Part shown: positions 40,216 through 49,740 of the stretch, piece after piece
Position numbering within the stretch: position 1 is the stretch's first letter
How the letters are laid out: each line of letters opens with the position of its first letter
Source of the DNA: Pseudomonas sp. MWU15-20650
GTDB taxonomy: Bacteria > Pseudomonadota > Gammaproteobacteria > Pseudomonadales > Pseudomonadaceae
Direction: 5' to 3'
Assembly: GCF_023242475.1 (NCBI RefSeq)
Contig: NZ_JALJFG010000005.1
Span: 145,543-209,542 of the forward strand
Length of the DNA stretch: 64,000 nucleotides
Made by a program: the position numbers and the translations under genes
Notes under the pieces: model-generated
Database searches by the model: none
Told to the model about the DNA's origin: nothing
The model's input: only the letters and a program-made list of their open reading frames with translations

Positions 40216-41463
40216 ATGGCCATCGCCGTTCCCTCGAACGAGGTCAACAGCCCCACCCTTAAGCAGCGCCTGGCGCGTGCCGAGCGGCTCAACCGCTGGA
40301 AGGCCCAAGCTTTGATTGCGCCATTGGTGCTGTTTTTGCTGCTGGTGTTCCTGGTGCCGATTGTTGCGCTGCTTTACAAAAGCGTCGGCAACCCGGAAGT
40401 GGTGGGTGGTTTACCGCGTACCGTGGTGGCGGTAAAGACCTGGGATGGTCGTGGTCTGCCGGGTGAACCGGTGTATCAGGCCCTCAGCGACGACCTTGGC
40501 GAAGCGCGTAAAAACCAGACACTGGGCGATCTGTCCAAACGTTTGAACATGGAACTGGCCGGCTATCGTAGCCTGCTGACCAAAACCGCGCGGGCGCTGC
40601 CGTTTACCGAAGCGCCTGCCTCTTATAAACAGGCGCTGGAAACCCTCGACGAGCGCTGGGGCGACCCGGCGTACTGGCAGGCAATCCGGCGCAATACCAG
40701 CAGCCTTACGCCTTACTACCTGTTGGCGGCCGTCGATCACCGCATCGATGACCTCGGCGAAGTGGCCCCGGCAACGCCGGACCAGGCGATCTACCTGGAC
40801 ATCTTCGCCCGCACGTTCTGGATGGGTCTGGTGATTACCTTCATCTGCCTGCTGCTGGCGTACCCGTTGGCCTACTTGCTGGCCAACCTGCCAGCACGTA
40901 AAAGTAACTTGCTGATGATCCTGGTGTTGCTGCCGTTCTGGACCTCGATCCTGGTGCGCGTGGCAGCGTGGATTGTGCTGCTGCAATCCGGTGGGCTGAT
41001 CAACAGCGCGCTGATGAGTGTGGGCCTGATCGATAAGCCGTTGGAATTGGTGTTCAACCGCACCGGGGTGTACATCTCCATGGTGCATATCCTGCTGCCG
41101 TTCATGATCCTGCCGATCTACAGCGTGATGAAAGGCATCTCGCCCACGTATATGCGGGCGGCGATCTCCCTGGGATGCCACCCGTTCGCCAGCTTCTGGC
41201 GTGTGTACTTTCCGCAGACCTATGCGGGTGTGGGTGCCGGTTGCCTGCTGGTGTTCATCCTGGCGATTGGTTACTACATCACGCCGGCGCTGCTGGGCAG
41301 CCCGAACGACCAGATGGTCAGCTATTTCGTGGCCTTCTACACCAACACCAGCATCAACTGGGGCATGGCCACGGCGTTGGGCGGCTTACTGCTGCTGGCG
41401 ACCGTGCTGCTGTACCTGATCTACAACCGGCTGGTAGGCGCCAGTCGCCTGCGCCTGAGCTGA
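40216..41463 (+). CDS. agtC: ABC transporter permease 1 (Agt/PotB type)
   Basis: A 415-residue inner-membrane permease, clearly longer than PotB (about 285 residues). After the first membrane helix (about 32-55, ALIAPLVLFLLLVFLVPIVA) comes a hydrophilic stretch of roughly 135 residues (about 58-193) before helix 2 (FWMGLVITFICLLLAYPLAY). The remaining five helices and the EAA-type loop (AAISLGCHPFASFWRVYFPQ) are normal. The large loop should face the periplasm and may contact the binding protein. This extended form is known among some putrescine-type transporters. It is separated from permease 2 by 12 bp. Confidence 0.87.
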   Translation: MAIAVPSNEVNSPTLKQRLARAERLNRWKAQALIAPLVLFLLLVFLVPIVALLYKSVGNPEVVGGLPRTVVAVKTWDGRGLPGEPVYQALSDDLGEARKNQTLGDLSKRLNMELAGYRSLLTKTARALPFTEAPASYKQALETLDERWGDPAYWQAIRRNTSSLTPYYLLAAVDHRIDDLGEVAPATPDQAIYLDIFARTFWMGLVITFICLLLAYPLAYLLANLPARKSNLLMILVLLPFWTSILVRVAAWIVLLQSGGLINSALMSVGLIDKPLELVFNRTGVYISMVHILLPFMILPIYSVMKGISPTYMRAAISLGCHPFASFWRVYFPQTYAGVGAGCLLVFILAIGYYITPALLGSPNDQMVSYFVAFYTNTSINWGMATALGGLLLLATVLLYLIYNRLVGASRLRLS

Positions 41464-41475
41464 GGAGGCCATGCG

Positions 41476-42300
41476 ATGCTGAGCCCTTATATGTCACCGG
41501 TAGAACGGGTGTGGTTCTACAGCTTGCGGATCTTGTGCGGCTTGATCCTGCTGTTCCTGATATTGCCGGTGCTGGTGATTATCCCGCTGTCGTTCAACAG
41601 TGGCAGTTTCCTGGTGTACCCGCTGCAAGGTTTCTCGCTGCATTGGTACCAGGACTTCTTCGCCTCGGCCGAATGGATGCGCGCACTGAAGAACAGCATC
41701 ATCGTTGCCCCGGCGGCCACCGTGCTGGCGATGGTGTTCGGCACCCTGGCAGCGATTGGCCTGACCCGCGGCAACTTCCCCGGCAAGGCGCTGGTGATGG
41801 CGCTGGTCATTTCGCCGATGGTGGTGCCGGTGGTGATTATCGGCGTGGCCAGTTACCTGTTCTTCGCGCCGTTGGGGTTGGGCAACAGTTTCTTCTCGCT
41901 GATCGTGGTGCATGCGGTGCTGGGCGTGCCGTTTGTGATTATCACGGTGTCGGCGACCTTGCAGGGCTTCAACCATAACCTGGTGCGAGCTGCCGCCAGC
42001 CTGGGCGCCTCGCCGTTGACTGCGTTTCGTCGGGTGACCTTGCCGTTGATCGCGCCGGGGGTGATTTCTGGGGCACTGTTTGCGTTCTCCACGTCATTCG
42101 ATGAAGTGGTCGTGACGCTGTTTCTCGCCGGCCCTGAGCAAGCGACCTTGCCTCGCCAGATGTTCAGCGGCATCCGTGAAAACCTCAGCCCGACGATTGC
42201 TGCAGCGGCGACCTTGCTGATTGCCTTCTCGGTGCTGTTGTTGCTGACCCTGGAATGGCTAAGAGGCCGCAGCGAAAAACTGCGCACCACGCAGGTCTGA
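41476..42300 (+). CDS. agtD: ABC transporter permease 2 (Agt/PotC type)
   Basis: A 274-residue permease with six predicted membrane helices and the EAA loop RAAASLGASPLTAFRRVTLP near residue 175 that docks on the ATPase. GAGGAGG lies upstream of the ATG at 41476, just after the permease 1 stop. It is the last transporter gene; the next gene, an iron-type alcohol dehydrogenase, starts 150 bp later. Confidence 0.88.
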   Translation: MLSPYMSPVERVWFYSLRILCGLILLFLILPVLVIIPLSFNSGSFLVYPLQGFSLHWYQDFFASAEWMRALKNSIIVAPAATVLAMVFGTLAAIGLTRGNFPGKALVMALVISPMVVPVVIIGVASYLFFAPLGLGNSFFSLIVVHAVLGVPFVIITVSATLQGFNHNLVRAAASLGASPLTAFRRVTLPLIAPGVISGALFAFSTSFDEVVVTLFLAGPEQATLPRQMFSGIRENLSPTIAAAATLLIAFSVLLLLTLEWLRGRSEKLRTTQV

Positions 42301-42450
42301 AGCCAAACCGAGATCAAAAGGTGGGGGCAAGCCCGCTCTCACATGGGGGTGTGTTTATTCAGATAATGACCATTCAGCCGCTGAATGGCAGACAACCCCT
42401 TTGCCTCAGCTACTCTTGTGCAAGCCCATTATTAACAAGAGGCCGCGCAC

Positions 42451-43599
42451 ATGAGCACTTCCTCATTCAAGATCGCCCACAAACTGCTGACCGGCGCTGG
42501 TGCCATCGAGCAGTTGGCCGCCGAGCTCACGCGTCTGGATGTGGATAACCCACTGATCGTGACGGACGCCGCGCTGGTCAAGTCCGGCACCGTGGCGCTG
42601 GCGCTTGAGCATTTGGGTGAGCGCACCTACGAAATTTTTGACCGCGTGCTGCCCGACCCGGAAATTGCCATCGTGGAAGACTGCATGCGTGCGTACCGTG
42701 AAGGCGGGCATGACGGCCTGATTGGCCTGGGCGGCGGCAGCGCTATCGACATTGCCAAAAGCGTCGCGGCCTATGCCGGTTACCACGGCGCCCTGGCGGA
42801 TTTGTTCGGCGTCGACCAGGTGCCGCGTAAAGGCCCACCGCTGATCGCTATCCCGACCACGGCCGGTACCGGTTCGGAAGTGACCAATGTGGCGATACTC
42901 TCCGACAAGGTGGCACAGCTGAAAAAAGGTATCGTCAGCGACTACTTGCTGCCGGATGTTGCTCTGATCAGCCCGCAAATGACCCTGACGTGCCCGCGCA
43001 GTGTCACCGCCGCCAGTGGCGTGGACGCGTTGGTGCATGCCATCGAATCCTATCTGTCGCTGAATGCCTCGCCTGTCACTGACGCCTTGGCCATCGGCGC
43101 GATCAAGCTGATTGCCAGTGCGTTGCCCAAAGCCTACGCCAACCCGGCCAACCTGCAGGCCCGTGACGACATGGCGACGGCGAGCCTGATGGCCGGCATG
43201 GCCTTTGGTAATGCGGGGGTAGGCGCGGTGCATGCGTTGGCGTACCCGCTGGGCGGACGTTTCAATATTGGCCACGGTGTGAGCAATGCGCTGTTGCTGC
43301 CCTATGTGATGCATTGGAACAAGCTCGCCTGCGTCGAGCGCATGCGCGACATCGCCCAGGCCATGGGCGTGAATGTCGCCGGTGTCAGTGTCAATGATGC
43401 AGCCGACCAAGCCGTTGATGCGATGACGCGACTGTGTGCCGCAGTGGAGATCCCATCCGGCCTGCGCAGCTTCGGGGTTCCCGAGGACGCCATCCCCGCC
43501 ATGGCCACGGAGGCGGCGGGCATTGAGCGCTTGATGCGCAATAACCCGCGTCAGCTCAGTGCCGCCGATATCGAGAAAATTTACCGGGCGGCTTACTAG
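42451..43599 (+). CDS. Iron-containing (group III) alcohol dehydrogenase
   Basis: A 382-residue NAD(P)-dependent dehydrogenase. The coenzyme motif GLGGGSAIDIAKS lies near residues 92-104, and the metal ligands of the family are all present: D192, H196 (GVDALVHAIE), H261 (AVHALAYPLGG) and H275 (IGHGVSNALL). The substrate cannot be read from sequence. It sits between the Agt-like transporter and rpe; in P. aeruginosa and P. putida, from memory, the transporter directly precedes rpe. A role with omega-hydroxy acids such as 4-hydroxybutyrate or 5-hydroxyvalerate, the reduced forms of GABA or aminovalerate semialdehydes, is an attractive but unproven inference. Confidence 0.88.
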   Translation: MSTSSFKIAHKLLTGAGAIEQLAAELTRLDVDNPLIVTDAALVKSGTVALALEHLGERTYEIFDRVLPDPEIAIVEDCMRAYREGGHDGLIGLGGGSAIDIAKSVAAYAGYHGALADLFGVDQVPRKGPPLIAIPTTAGTGSEVTNVAILSDKVAQLKKGIVSDYLLPDVALISPQMTLTCPRSVTAASGVDALVHAIESYLSLNASPVTDALAIGAIKLIASALPKAYANPANLQARDDMATASLMAGMAFGNAGVGAVHALAYPLGGRFNIGHGVSNALLLPYVMHWNKLACVERMRDIAQAMGVNVAGVSVNDAADQAVDAMTRLCAAVEIPSGLRSFGVPEDAIPAMATEAAGIERLMRNNPRQLSAADIEKIYRAAY

Positions 43600-43682
43600 C
43601 GGTTGAGTCAGGTCACGGTGCGCGGGGCAAAGCATGAGGTATACAATGCGCACCATCGTGATTTAGCTCAAAAAGGTGCGTC

Positions 43683-44357
43683 ATGCAGCCCTTCGTCATT
43701 GCTCCATCGATTCTCTCCGCCGACTTTGCCCGCCTGGGTGAGGAAGTGGACAAGGTGTTAGCCGCCGGTGCCGACTTCGTGCACTTCGACGTCATGGATA
43801 ACCACTACGTGCCCAACCTGACCATCGGCCCGATGGTGTGCGCTGCGCTGCGCAAGTACGGCGTCACCGCCCCGATCGATGCGCACCTGATGGTCAGCCC
43901 GGTAGACCGCATCATCGGCGACTTCGTGGAAGCCGGCGCGACCTACGTCACCTTCCATCCGGAAGCCTCGCTGCACGTCGACCGCACCCTGCAATTGATC
44001 CGTGAAGGCGGCTGCAAGGCGGGCCTGGTGTTCAACCCGGCGACTCCGTTGAGCGTGCTCGAGTACGTGATGGACAAGGTCGACATGATCCTGCTGATGA
44101 GCGTCAACCCAGGCTTTGGCGGGCAGAAGTTCATCCCCGGCACCCTGAACAAGCTGCGCGAAGCGCGCGCGCTGATCGACGCGTCTGGCCGTGATATCCG
44201 CCTGGAGATCGACGGTGGGGTCAATGTCAACAATATCCGTGAGATTGCCGCTGCGGGTGCCGACACGTTCGTGGCCGGCTCGGCGATCTTCAATGCCCCG
44301 GACTATCAGGCCGTCATCGACACGATGCGCGCCGAACTGGCGCTGGCGCGTCCATGA
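43683..44357 (+). CDS. rpe: Ribulose-phosphate 3-epimerase
   Basis: Interconverts ribulose-5-phosphate and xylulose-5-phosphate in the pentose phosphate pathway. The 224-residue TIM barrel has typical blocks: [16 protein letters not shown] (start), [15 protein letters not shown] (metal His and catalytic Asp), [12 protein letters not shown] and EIDGGVN. AAAGGTG lies upstream of the ATG at 43683. It overlaps gph by four bases (ATGA). The rpe-gph-trpE order is conserved in many gammaproteobacteria. Confidence 0.97.
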   Translation: MQPFVIAPSILSADFARLGEEVDKVLAAGADFVHFDVMDNHYVPNLTIGPMVCAALRKYGVTAPIDAHLMVSPVDRIIGDFVEAGATYVTFHPEASLHVDRTLQLIREGGCKAGLVFNPATPLSVLEYVMDKVDMILLMSVNPGFGGQKFIPGTLNKLREARALIDASGRDIRLEIDGGVNVNNIREIAAAGADTFVAGSAIFNAPDYQAVIDTMRAELALARP

Positions 44358-45172
44358 GCGGCTTTGAGCAGCTGTTCCCCGGCAAATTGCCACGGCTGGT
44401 GATGTTCGATCTGGACGGTACCTTGATCGACTCGGTGCCAGACCTGGCGGCGGCGGTGGACGAGATGCTGCTCAAGTTGGGGCGCAAACCGGTCGGGATC
44501 GAGTCGGTGCGTGAATGGGTGGGGAATGGCGCGCCGATGTTGGTGCGGCGGGCCCTGGCCAACAGCATCGACGCCGACGGTGTCGATGAGGTCGAGGCCG
44601 AACACGCCCTGGAATTGTTCAACGCCGCCTATGAAGACGGCCACGAACTGACCGTGGTGTACCCAGGCGTGCGCGACACCCTCAAGTGGCTGCACAAACA
44701 AGGTGTGGAAATGGCCTTGATCACCAACAAGCCGGAGCGTTTTGTCGCGCCGCTGTTGGACCAGATGAAGATCGGCCGTTACTTCCGCTGGATCATCGGC
44801 GGCGATACGCTACCGCAGAAGAAACCCGACCCTGCGGCGCTGTTTTTCGTGATGAAGATGGCCAATATTCCCGCCTCTCAATCATTGTTCGTCGGCGACT
44901 CACGCAGTGATGTGCTGGCCGCGAAAGCGGCGGGCGTGCAGTGCGTGGCCCTGAGTTATGGTTATAACCACGGTCGGCCGATTGCAGAGGAATCGCCGGC
45001 ATTGGTGATTGATGACCTGCGGCTGCTAATCCCCGGTTGCTTGGGAGCGGGTGCTGAGATAACGTTGCCCGACATTGATCCGTCCCCTTCTGGAAATTCC
45101 ATCGTGGTGGTCACTCGCAAACTCTGGATGAAAGTCATCAAGGCCCTGGCCCGCTGGCGTTGGCGCGCCTGA
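44354..45172 (+). CDS. gph: Phosphoglycolate phosphatase with Trp-rich C-terminal tail
   Basis: HAD-family phosphatase that removes 2-phosphoglycolate. The 272-residue product has the nucleophile motif [12 protein letters not shown] (D19, D21), a Cof-type cap, [10 protein letters not shown] (motif II) and [16 protein letters not shown] (motif IV). The last 14 codons read [14 protein letters not shown] and are homologous to the trpG leader peptide, so the 3' end of gph doubles as the trpE attenuation leader. The core phosphatase domain is complete before that point. This is the rpe-linked Gph, not the paralogue MupP, which lies elsewhere in Pseudomonas genomes. Confidence 0.94.
   Translation: MSGFEQLFPGKLPRLVMFDLDGTLIDSVPDLAAAVDEMLLKLGRKPVGIESVREWVGNGAPMLVRRALANSIDADGVDEVEAEHALELFNAAYEDGHELTVVYPGVRDTLKWLHKQGVEMALITNKPERFVAPLLDQMKIGRYFRWIIGGDTLPQKKPDPAALFFVMKMANIPASQSLFVGDSRSDVLAAKAAGVQCVALSYGYNHGRPIAEESPALVIDDLRLLIPGCLGAGAEITLPDIDPSPSGNSIVVVTRKLWMKVIKALARWRWRA
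45128..45172 (+). CDS. trpL: trpE leader peptide (14 residues), nested in the end of gph
   Basis: An in-frame ATG at 45128 opens a 14-residue peptide, [14 protein letters not shown], with two Trp codons two apart just before TGA, 68 bp ahead of trpE. Attenuation of trpE has been described in P. putida. The peptide has a nearly identical twin upstream of trpG. There is no clear ribosome site directly before the ATG, so it may be read as the tail of Gph. Either way, ribosome stalling at the Trp codons can serve the control. Confidence 0.75.
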   Translation: MKVIKALARWRWRA

Positions 45173-45240
45173 CTGATCCTGGCCGCGTAGCGGCACGTTT
45201 GCTTACCTGACCGTTTGACCCTCAAGCCACGAGGCACCTC
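45173..45240 (+). promoter_or_regulatory. trpE attenuator region
   Basis: The untranslated stretch between the Trp-rich codons and trpE. It contains GCCGC-GTA-GCGGC followed by ACGTTTGCTT, a possible weak terminator hairpin, and the Trp-codon segment could pair with it as an alternative fold. The hairpin is short, so the exact attenuation structure is uncertain. Confidence 0.5.
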
Positions 45241-46722
45241 ATGATCCGCGAAGAATTCCTGCGTTTGGCCGCTGCCGGCTATAACCGTATTCCCCTGGCC
45301 TGCGAAACCCTGGCCGACTTTGACACGCCGCTGTCGATCTATCTGAAATTGGCTGATGAGCCCAACTCCTATCTGCTCGAATCCGTACAGGGCGGTGAGA
45401 AGTGGGGCCGTTACTCGATCATCGGCCTGCCGTGTCGTACGGTGCTGCGCGTGCACGACCATCATGTGAGCATCACCCATGACGGCGTCGAGATCGAAAG
45501 CCATGAGGTAGAAGACCCGCTGGCGTTCGTCGAAACCTTCAAGGCGCGCTATAACGTGCCGACCATTGCTGGCTTGCCGCGCTTCAATGGTGGCCTGGTG
45601 GGGTATTTCGGCTACGACTGCGTGCGTTATGTAGAAAAACGCCTGGGCAAGTGCCCGAATCCGGACCCTTTGGGCGTGCCCGACATTTTGCTGATGGTCT
45701 CCGATGCGGTGGTGGTGTTCGACAACCTCGCCGGCAAGATGCATGCGATTGTCCTCGCCGACCCAGCCCAGGCGGATGCCTTCGAGCAAGGCCAGGCCAG
45801 CCTCGAAGCCTTGCTGGAAAAGCTGCGCGAGCCCATCACCCCGCGTCGTGGCCTGGACCTCAGCCGTCCACCTGCCGCCGACCCGGTGTTCCGCTCCAGC
45901 TTTACCCAGGATGACTACGAGCGCGCGGTCGATACCATCAAGCAATACATCCTTGCCGGTGACTGCATGCAAGTGGTGCCGTCGCAACGCATGTCCATCG
46001 ACTTCAAGGCCGCGCCGATTGACCTTTACCGTGCGCTGCGTTGCTTCAACCCGACGCCCTACATGTACTTCTTCAACTTTGGCGACTTCCACGTGGTGGG
46101 CAGTTCACCGGAAGTGCTGGTGCGCGTCGAAGACAACCTGATCACCGTGCGGCCGATCGCCGGTACTCGCCCACGTGGCGCGACTGAAGAAGCGGATCTG
46201 GCGCTGGAAGAAGACCTGCTGAGCGACGACAAGGAAATCGCCGAGCACTTGATGCTCATCGACCTGGGGCGCAACGATACCGGGCGTGTCTCGGAGATCG
46301 GCTCGGTGAAACTCACTGAAAAGATGGTCATCGAGCGCTATTCCAACGTGATGCACATCGTCTCCAACGTCACCGGCGAGTTGAAGGCCGGTTTGACTGC
46401 GATGGATGCACTGCGCGCGATTTTGCCGGCGGGCACTTTGTCGGGGGCGCCGAAGATCCGGGCGATGGAAATCATCGACGAGCTCGAGCCGGTCAAGCGT
46501 GGCGTCTATGGCGGTGCCGTGGGCTATTTCGCCTGGAACGGCAATATGGACACCGCGATTGCGATCCGCACGGCGGTGATCAAGGACGGCGAGCTGCACG
46601 TGCAGGCGGGGGGTGGGATTGTGGCTGACTCGGTGCCGGCCCTTGAATGGGAAGAAACCTTGAACAAGCGCCGCGCGATGTTCCGTGCCGTGGCCTTGGC
46701 TGAACAAACACCGCGGGGCTGA
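45241..46722 (+). CDS. trpE: Anthranilate synthase component I
   Basis: Converts chorismate and ammonia (from TrpG) to anthranilate, the first committed step of tryptophan synthesis. The 493-residue protein shows the tryptophan feedback site [19 protein letters not shown] near residue 40, and the chorismate-binding blocks [38 protein letters not shown] and [20 protein letters not shown]. It is separated from trpGDC by the esterase gene on the other strand, as in other Pseudomonas where trpE and trpGDC form two units. The leader upstream suggests Trp-tRNA-dependent control. Confidence 0.97.
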   Translation: MIREEFLRLAAAGYNRIPLACETLADFDTPLSIYLKLADEPNSYLLESVQGGEKWGRYSIIGLPCRTVLRVHDHHVSITHDGVEIESHEVEDPLAFVETFKARYNVPTIAGLPRFNGGLVGYFGYDCVRYVEKRLGKCPNPDPLGVPDILLMVSDAVVVFDNLAGKMHAIVLADPAQADAFEQGQASLEALLEKLREPITPRRGLDLSRPPAADPVFRSSFTQDDYERAVDTIKQYILAGDCMQVVPSQRMSIDFKAAPIDLYRALRCFNPTPYMYFFNFGDFHVVGSSPEVLVRVEDNLITVRPIAGTRPRGATEEADLALEEDLLSDDKEIAEHLMLIDLGRNDTGRVSEIGSVKLTEKMVIERYSNVMHIVSNVTGELKAGLTAMDALRAILPAGTLSGAPKIRAMEIIDELEPVKRGVYGGAVGYFAWNGNMDTAIAIRTAVIKDGELHVQAGGGIVADSVPALEWEETLNKRRAMFRAVALAEQTPRG

Positions 46723-46739
46723 CGGTCGATCCAGGTCCA

Positions 46740-46769
46740 GGAGCGGGCTCGCTGTGGCGAGCCCGCTCC
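46740..46769. terminator. Two-way hairpin between convergent trpE and the esterase gene
   Basis: A perfect 13 bp stem (GGAGCGGGCTCGC / GCGAGCCCGCTCC) with a TGTG loop, 17 bp after trpE and 30 bp after the esterase stop. Its sequence is that of a REP half, with no strong T run. Confidence 0.7.
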
Positions 46770-46798
46770 CAGGGCTGTGCGTGACTGTCACGATCCGA

Positions 46799-48727
46799 TC
46801 AGAAATCCAGGCTCACCCCGACACTGACCCCTTGCTGGGTAAAGCTGTCATCTTTCCTCACGTTATATGCCGCGTTCAGCGCCAGGTCCTTGGTCACTTT
46901 GTGGGTAACCCCCAGGTTCAGGCGGTCGGAATTGGTGCGCAGCGTGTAGCCCTCCAGTTTGAAATTGATCCCTGGCACGCTGTTGAGTGACATGCGCACC
47001 TGCTGCGTATCGTTTTCAAACTCATATTCGTGGGCCACTTCGCCGAACATCAGAGTTTGGGGGGTGAAGCGGTAATTGGCTTGCAGGCCGAGGCCAAGGC
47101 GCTTGGAGTCGCGCTGCTGGTCATCAAAGGTCAAGGCCGTGGAGCGGGCATCTTTCTCTGAGTAGCCGTTCACGTTGACCCGTGAATAGTCGGCGCTGAT
47201 AAATGGCGAGAAGTGCCATTCGCTGTTCGGTTCGGCGATGTCATAGCCCACGCGTGCGCTCAAGGCCCACAGCCAGCCGTCAGTGTCACCCTTCTCGGCG
47301 CCTTCGCTCACGCCCAGGGCGAACTTGCGCTTGAGGCTGTCGAAGTCCAGTTTGCCGCCGGTCAACGCGGCGTCTGCCCACCAGTGGTCCTCCTGATATT
47401 GAGCGAAGGCAGTGCCCATGTAGCTGTTGAGTTTGTAGTCCGAATCCCGTTCGCCTAACTCAAGGGTCTGCCGATAGAGACCGGCCGCCAGGCCGACACG
47501 CCATTCATCGCTGAGACGGTAGCTGCCACCGATGTTGAGGTTGTAGCCACTGCCGTCACCGCCGGCCGAACGGGTTTGATCATCGAAGTTCAGGTGCTGG
47601 CCACCGGCGGCAACAATCGCTCGCCATTGACCCACGGCCTGCCAGTTACCGGAGTCGGCTTGCCACTGGTTGCGCAATTCATCCTGGTGGGCGCGCAAGG
47701 TGCCTTGGGCCATTTCCGGGAGTAAGGTCAGTTCCCAAGGGGCGGACAACAGTGAGTAGGCATAGTCGGCGATCAACCGTTGCCCGGTTTCGGTCGGGTG
47801 GACCGAGTCGTTGTAGACCAGTTTGGTCGGGTCCGGGTTGGTGCCACCGATGCCGTATACGGGGTTTGCCGTGCAGTTGTTGCCGCTGAAGCAGGTCTGG
47901 TTGAGGTTCTGGTCGGTGGCCAGTCCGAAACGGCCCGGGTTCGCGAAGGTTTCCTTGAGTAGTAACGGTATGTTCAGCGGGATGACTTGGGCATCGATCT
48001 GCGACAGGCGCTGTACCAGGGCTTGGTTGAAAACCGTGCTCAACTGACTGACGGGCCCCTGCAGAGGCGTACCATTCAGGGCGGGCGTCAGACCCAGGTC
48101 CGGTAGCATCCAGACCATGACATAGCGTGCTCCAGCCTGTTGCAGGGCTTGAACGCCATCGGCCAGGCGCCCGGCGGAAGCGGCCGCCTGGCCGGGGTTG
48201 GTCACCAAACCGTCGAGGAAGTCATTGCCGCCGCCCGACAGAAAATACAGCGCCTTGGGGTCGGCGCGCCCGCCTGTCGCCGCCAGGTAGCCCGGGCGGC
48301 TGCGTAGCACGGCATTGGTGTCGGCGTCGGTAACGGTGGAGGTCGATGTGATTGAATCCAGGATTTGGTCGGTACGATAACCGCCCACTGCCCAGTTATT
48401 GCCATCGGCCTGACCCAGCGCAGCGCGCTCCGGCGAGGTGGATGCATTCAGGTCACCGGCGGCGACACCCAATTTGCCGCCCAGCAGTGTTGACGAGACC
48501 AGGGAGGTACTTTCGGTGCCGTTGCTCAGGTAGGTCGGCCCGGTACGGTTGGTGAAACGATAGGTTGAGCCTGGAGGGCCGCCGGGGTCGGCAAATGTAC
48601 CGGCATCGGCCAGGCTGTCGCCAAAAACCACCATCGTTGAATAAGGTGAAGGTGCTGCAACCGCCTGTGCGCAGGCCAGAGACAAGAGATAGCCGGCAAG
48701 GGGTACGAAAAGCGCTGGTCTGAGCAT
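46799..48727 (-). CDS. estP: GDSL-type autotransporter esterase (EstA/EstP)
   Basis: Outer-membrane esterase of 642 residues. After a signal peptide (about 1-24) comes the GDSL passenger with nucleophile S38 in [12 protein letters not shown], an oxyanion GGxND segment ([13 protein letters not shown]) and catalytic Asp/His in [12 protein letters not shown] near residue 330. The C-terminal 270 or so residues form a 12-strand autotransporter barrel ending in [10 protein letters not shown] with terminal Phe. EstA of P. aeruginosa is linked to rhamnolipid production and motility. GGAAT lies upstream of the chosen ATG at 48727. In P. putida a similar esterase also lies between trpE and trpG, from memory. 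Confidence 0.92.
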   Translation of the reverse strand: MLRPALFVPLAGYLLSLACAQAVAAPSPYSTMVVFGDSLADAGTFADPGGPPGSTYRFTNRTGPTYLSNGTESTSLVSSTLLGGKLGVAAGDLNASTSPERAALGQADGNNWAVGGYRTDQILDSITSTSTVTDADTNAVLRSRPGYLAATGGRADPKALYFLSGGGNDFLDGLVTNPGQAAASAGRLADGVQALQQAGARYVMVWMLPDLGLTPALNGTPLQGPVSQLSTVFNQALVQRLSQIDAQVIPLNIPLLLKETFANPGRFGLATDQNLNQTCFSGNNCTANPVYGIGGTNPDPTKLVYNDSVHPTETGQRLIADYAYSLLSAPWELTLLPEMAQGTLRAHQDELRNQWQADSGNWQAVGQWRAIVAAGGQHLNFDDQTRSAGGDGSGYNLNIGGSYRLSDEWRVGLAAGLYRQTLELGERDSDYKLNSYMGTAFAQYQEDHWWADAALTGGKLDFDSLKRKFALGVSEGAEKGDTDGWLWALSARVGYDIAEPNSEWHFSPFISADYSRVNVNGYSEKDARSTALTFDDQQRDSKRLGLGLQANYRFTPQTLMFGEVAHEYEFENDTQQVRMSLNSVPGINFKLEGYTLRTNSDRLNLGVTHKVTKDLALNAAYNVRKDDSFTQQGVSVGVSLDF

Positions 48728-49137
48728 GCAGAATTCCATTTGGTTGTTTTTGTTTCGAAAATGAAACACTAGCAAAGTATTTAACTTTCGCTGTAGGAAA
48801 CGGCCGCCCCCCCCTGTCAGCCTTCCCGTATTTGCGGCGCCATATTGCACCGTTGGCGAGGCTACGTTACTGTGCCTGAACGTATGAATGAGACCCTCCC
48901 CGTGTTGATCATCAGCAAACTCTTGATGCGAGTAGTCAAGGCACACGCCCGTTGGCGTTGGCGCGCCTGACATTTTTCTCTGCCGGCCTGGCCGGACCTG
49001 TACCGATTTGCCTTCTTCACCCGTTGTTCGACGCCCCTTGCCGGCTCACCCTGGCAACCGGAACGTGCGTCTGCAGCGGGTCACTCTCTGGGAAGGCGGT
49101 CATTCGAAATCAGTGAATTCAAGAGGTTTGAACCCAC
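48728..49137 (+). promoter_or_regulatory. Interval between the esterase gene and trpG, holding the trpG leader
   Basis: About 410 bp with no protein gene besides the short leader. The left part should contain the divergent promoters of the esterase gene and trpGDC; a run of eight C lies near 48807-48814. The right part (48971-49137) is a long leader after the leader peptide, with GC-rich stems such as CCGGCCTGGCCGG, but I see no classic terminator with a long T run. Confidence 0.55.
48926..48970 (+). CDS. trpL: trpG leader peptide (14 residues)
   Basis: ATG at 48926 encodes [14 protein letters not shown] and ends at TGA. Its length matches the trpE leader exactly, and ten of 14 residues are identical, including the entire ARWRWRA end. 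Upstream codons in frame (from an ATG at 48884) give a 28-residue alternative. Trp codons just before the stop, 167 bp ahead of trpG, indicate attenuation, reported for trpGDC in P. putida. Confidence 0.75.
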   Translation: MRVVKAHARWRWRA

Positions 49138-49731
49138 ATGTTGCTGATGATTGATAACTACGATTCCTTTACCTACAACGTTGTGCAATACCTGGGCGAG
49201 CTCGGTGCCGAGGTCAAGGTCGTGCGCAACGATGAGCTGACAGTCGCCGAAATCGCTGCCCTGAACCCGGAGCGCATCGTGGTTTCGCCAGGCCCGTGCA
49301 CGCCGACTGAAGCAGGTATCTCCCTCGAAGCCATCCAGTATTTCGCCGGCAAGTTGCCGATACTGGGCGTGTGCCTGGGCCACCAGTCCATCGGCCAGGC
49401 CTTTGGCGGTGATGTGGTGCGTGCGCGTCAAGTGATGCATGGCAAGACCAGCCCGGTGTTCCATAAAGACCTCGGTGTATTTCACGGTTTGAACCTGCCG
49501 GTGACGGTGACCCGTTACCACTCGTTGGTCGTCAAGCGCGAAACCCTGCCCGAGTGCCTGGAACTGACGGCCTGGACTCAGTTGGAGGACGGCTCGGTCG
49601 ACGAGATCATGGGCTTGCGTCACAAGACACTGAACATCGAAGGGGTGCAGTTCCACCCCGAATCGATCCTGACCGAGCAGGGCTATGAGCTGTTCGCCAA
49701 CTTTCTGAAACAGAGCGGCGGCACGCGCTAA
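49138..49731 (+). CDS. trpG: Anthranilate synthase component II (glutamine amidotransferase)
   Basis: Supplies ammonia from glutamine to TrpE. The 197-residue class I amidotransferase has nucleophile C79 in [16 protein letters not shown] and the His-Glu pair in [14 protein letters not shown]. The start [20 protein letters not shown] is typical. It heads trpGDC, 9 bp before trpD. As a lone trpG in the genome segment it may also be shared with folate synthesis; I cannot tell from this window. Confidence 0.97.
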   Translation: MLLMIDNYDSFTYNVVQYLGELGAEVKVVRNDELTVAEIAALNPERIVVSPGPCTPTEAGISLEAIQYFAGKLPILGVCLGHQSIGQAFGGDVVRARQVMHGKTSPVFHKDLGVFHGLNLPVTVTRYHSLVVKRETLPECLELTAWTQLEDGSVDEIMGLRHKTLNIEGVQFHPESILTEQGYELFANFLKQSGGTR

Positions 49732-49740
49732 GGACTTTTC

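Noticed and set aside
48884..48970. 28-residue version of the trpG leader
   Set aside because: Possible, but the 14-residue form matches the trpE leader length exactly, so I list that one.
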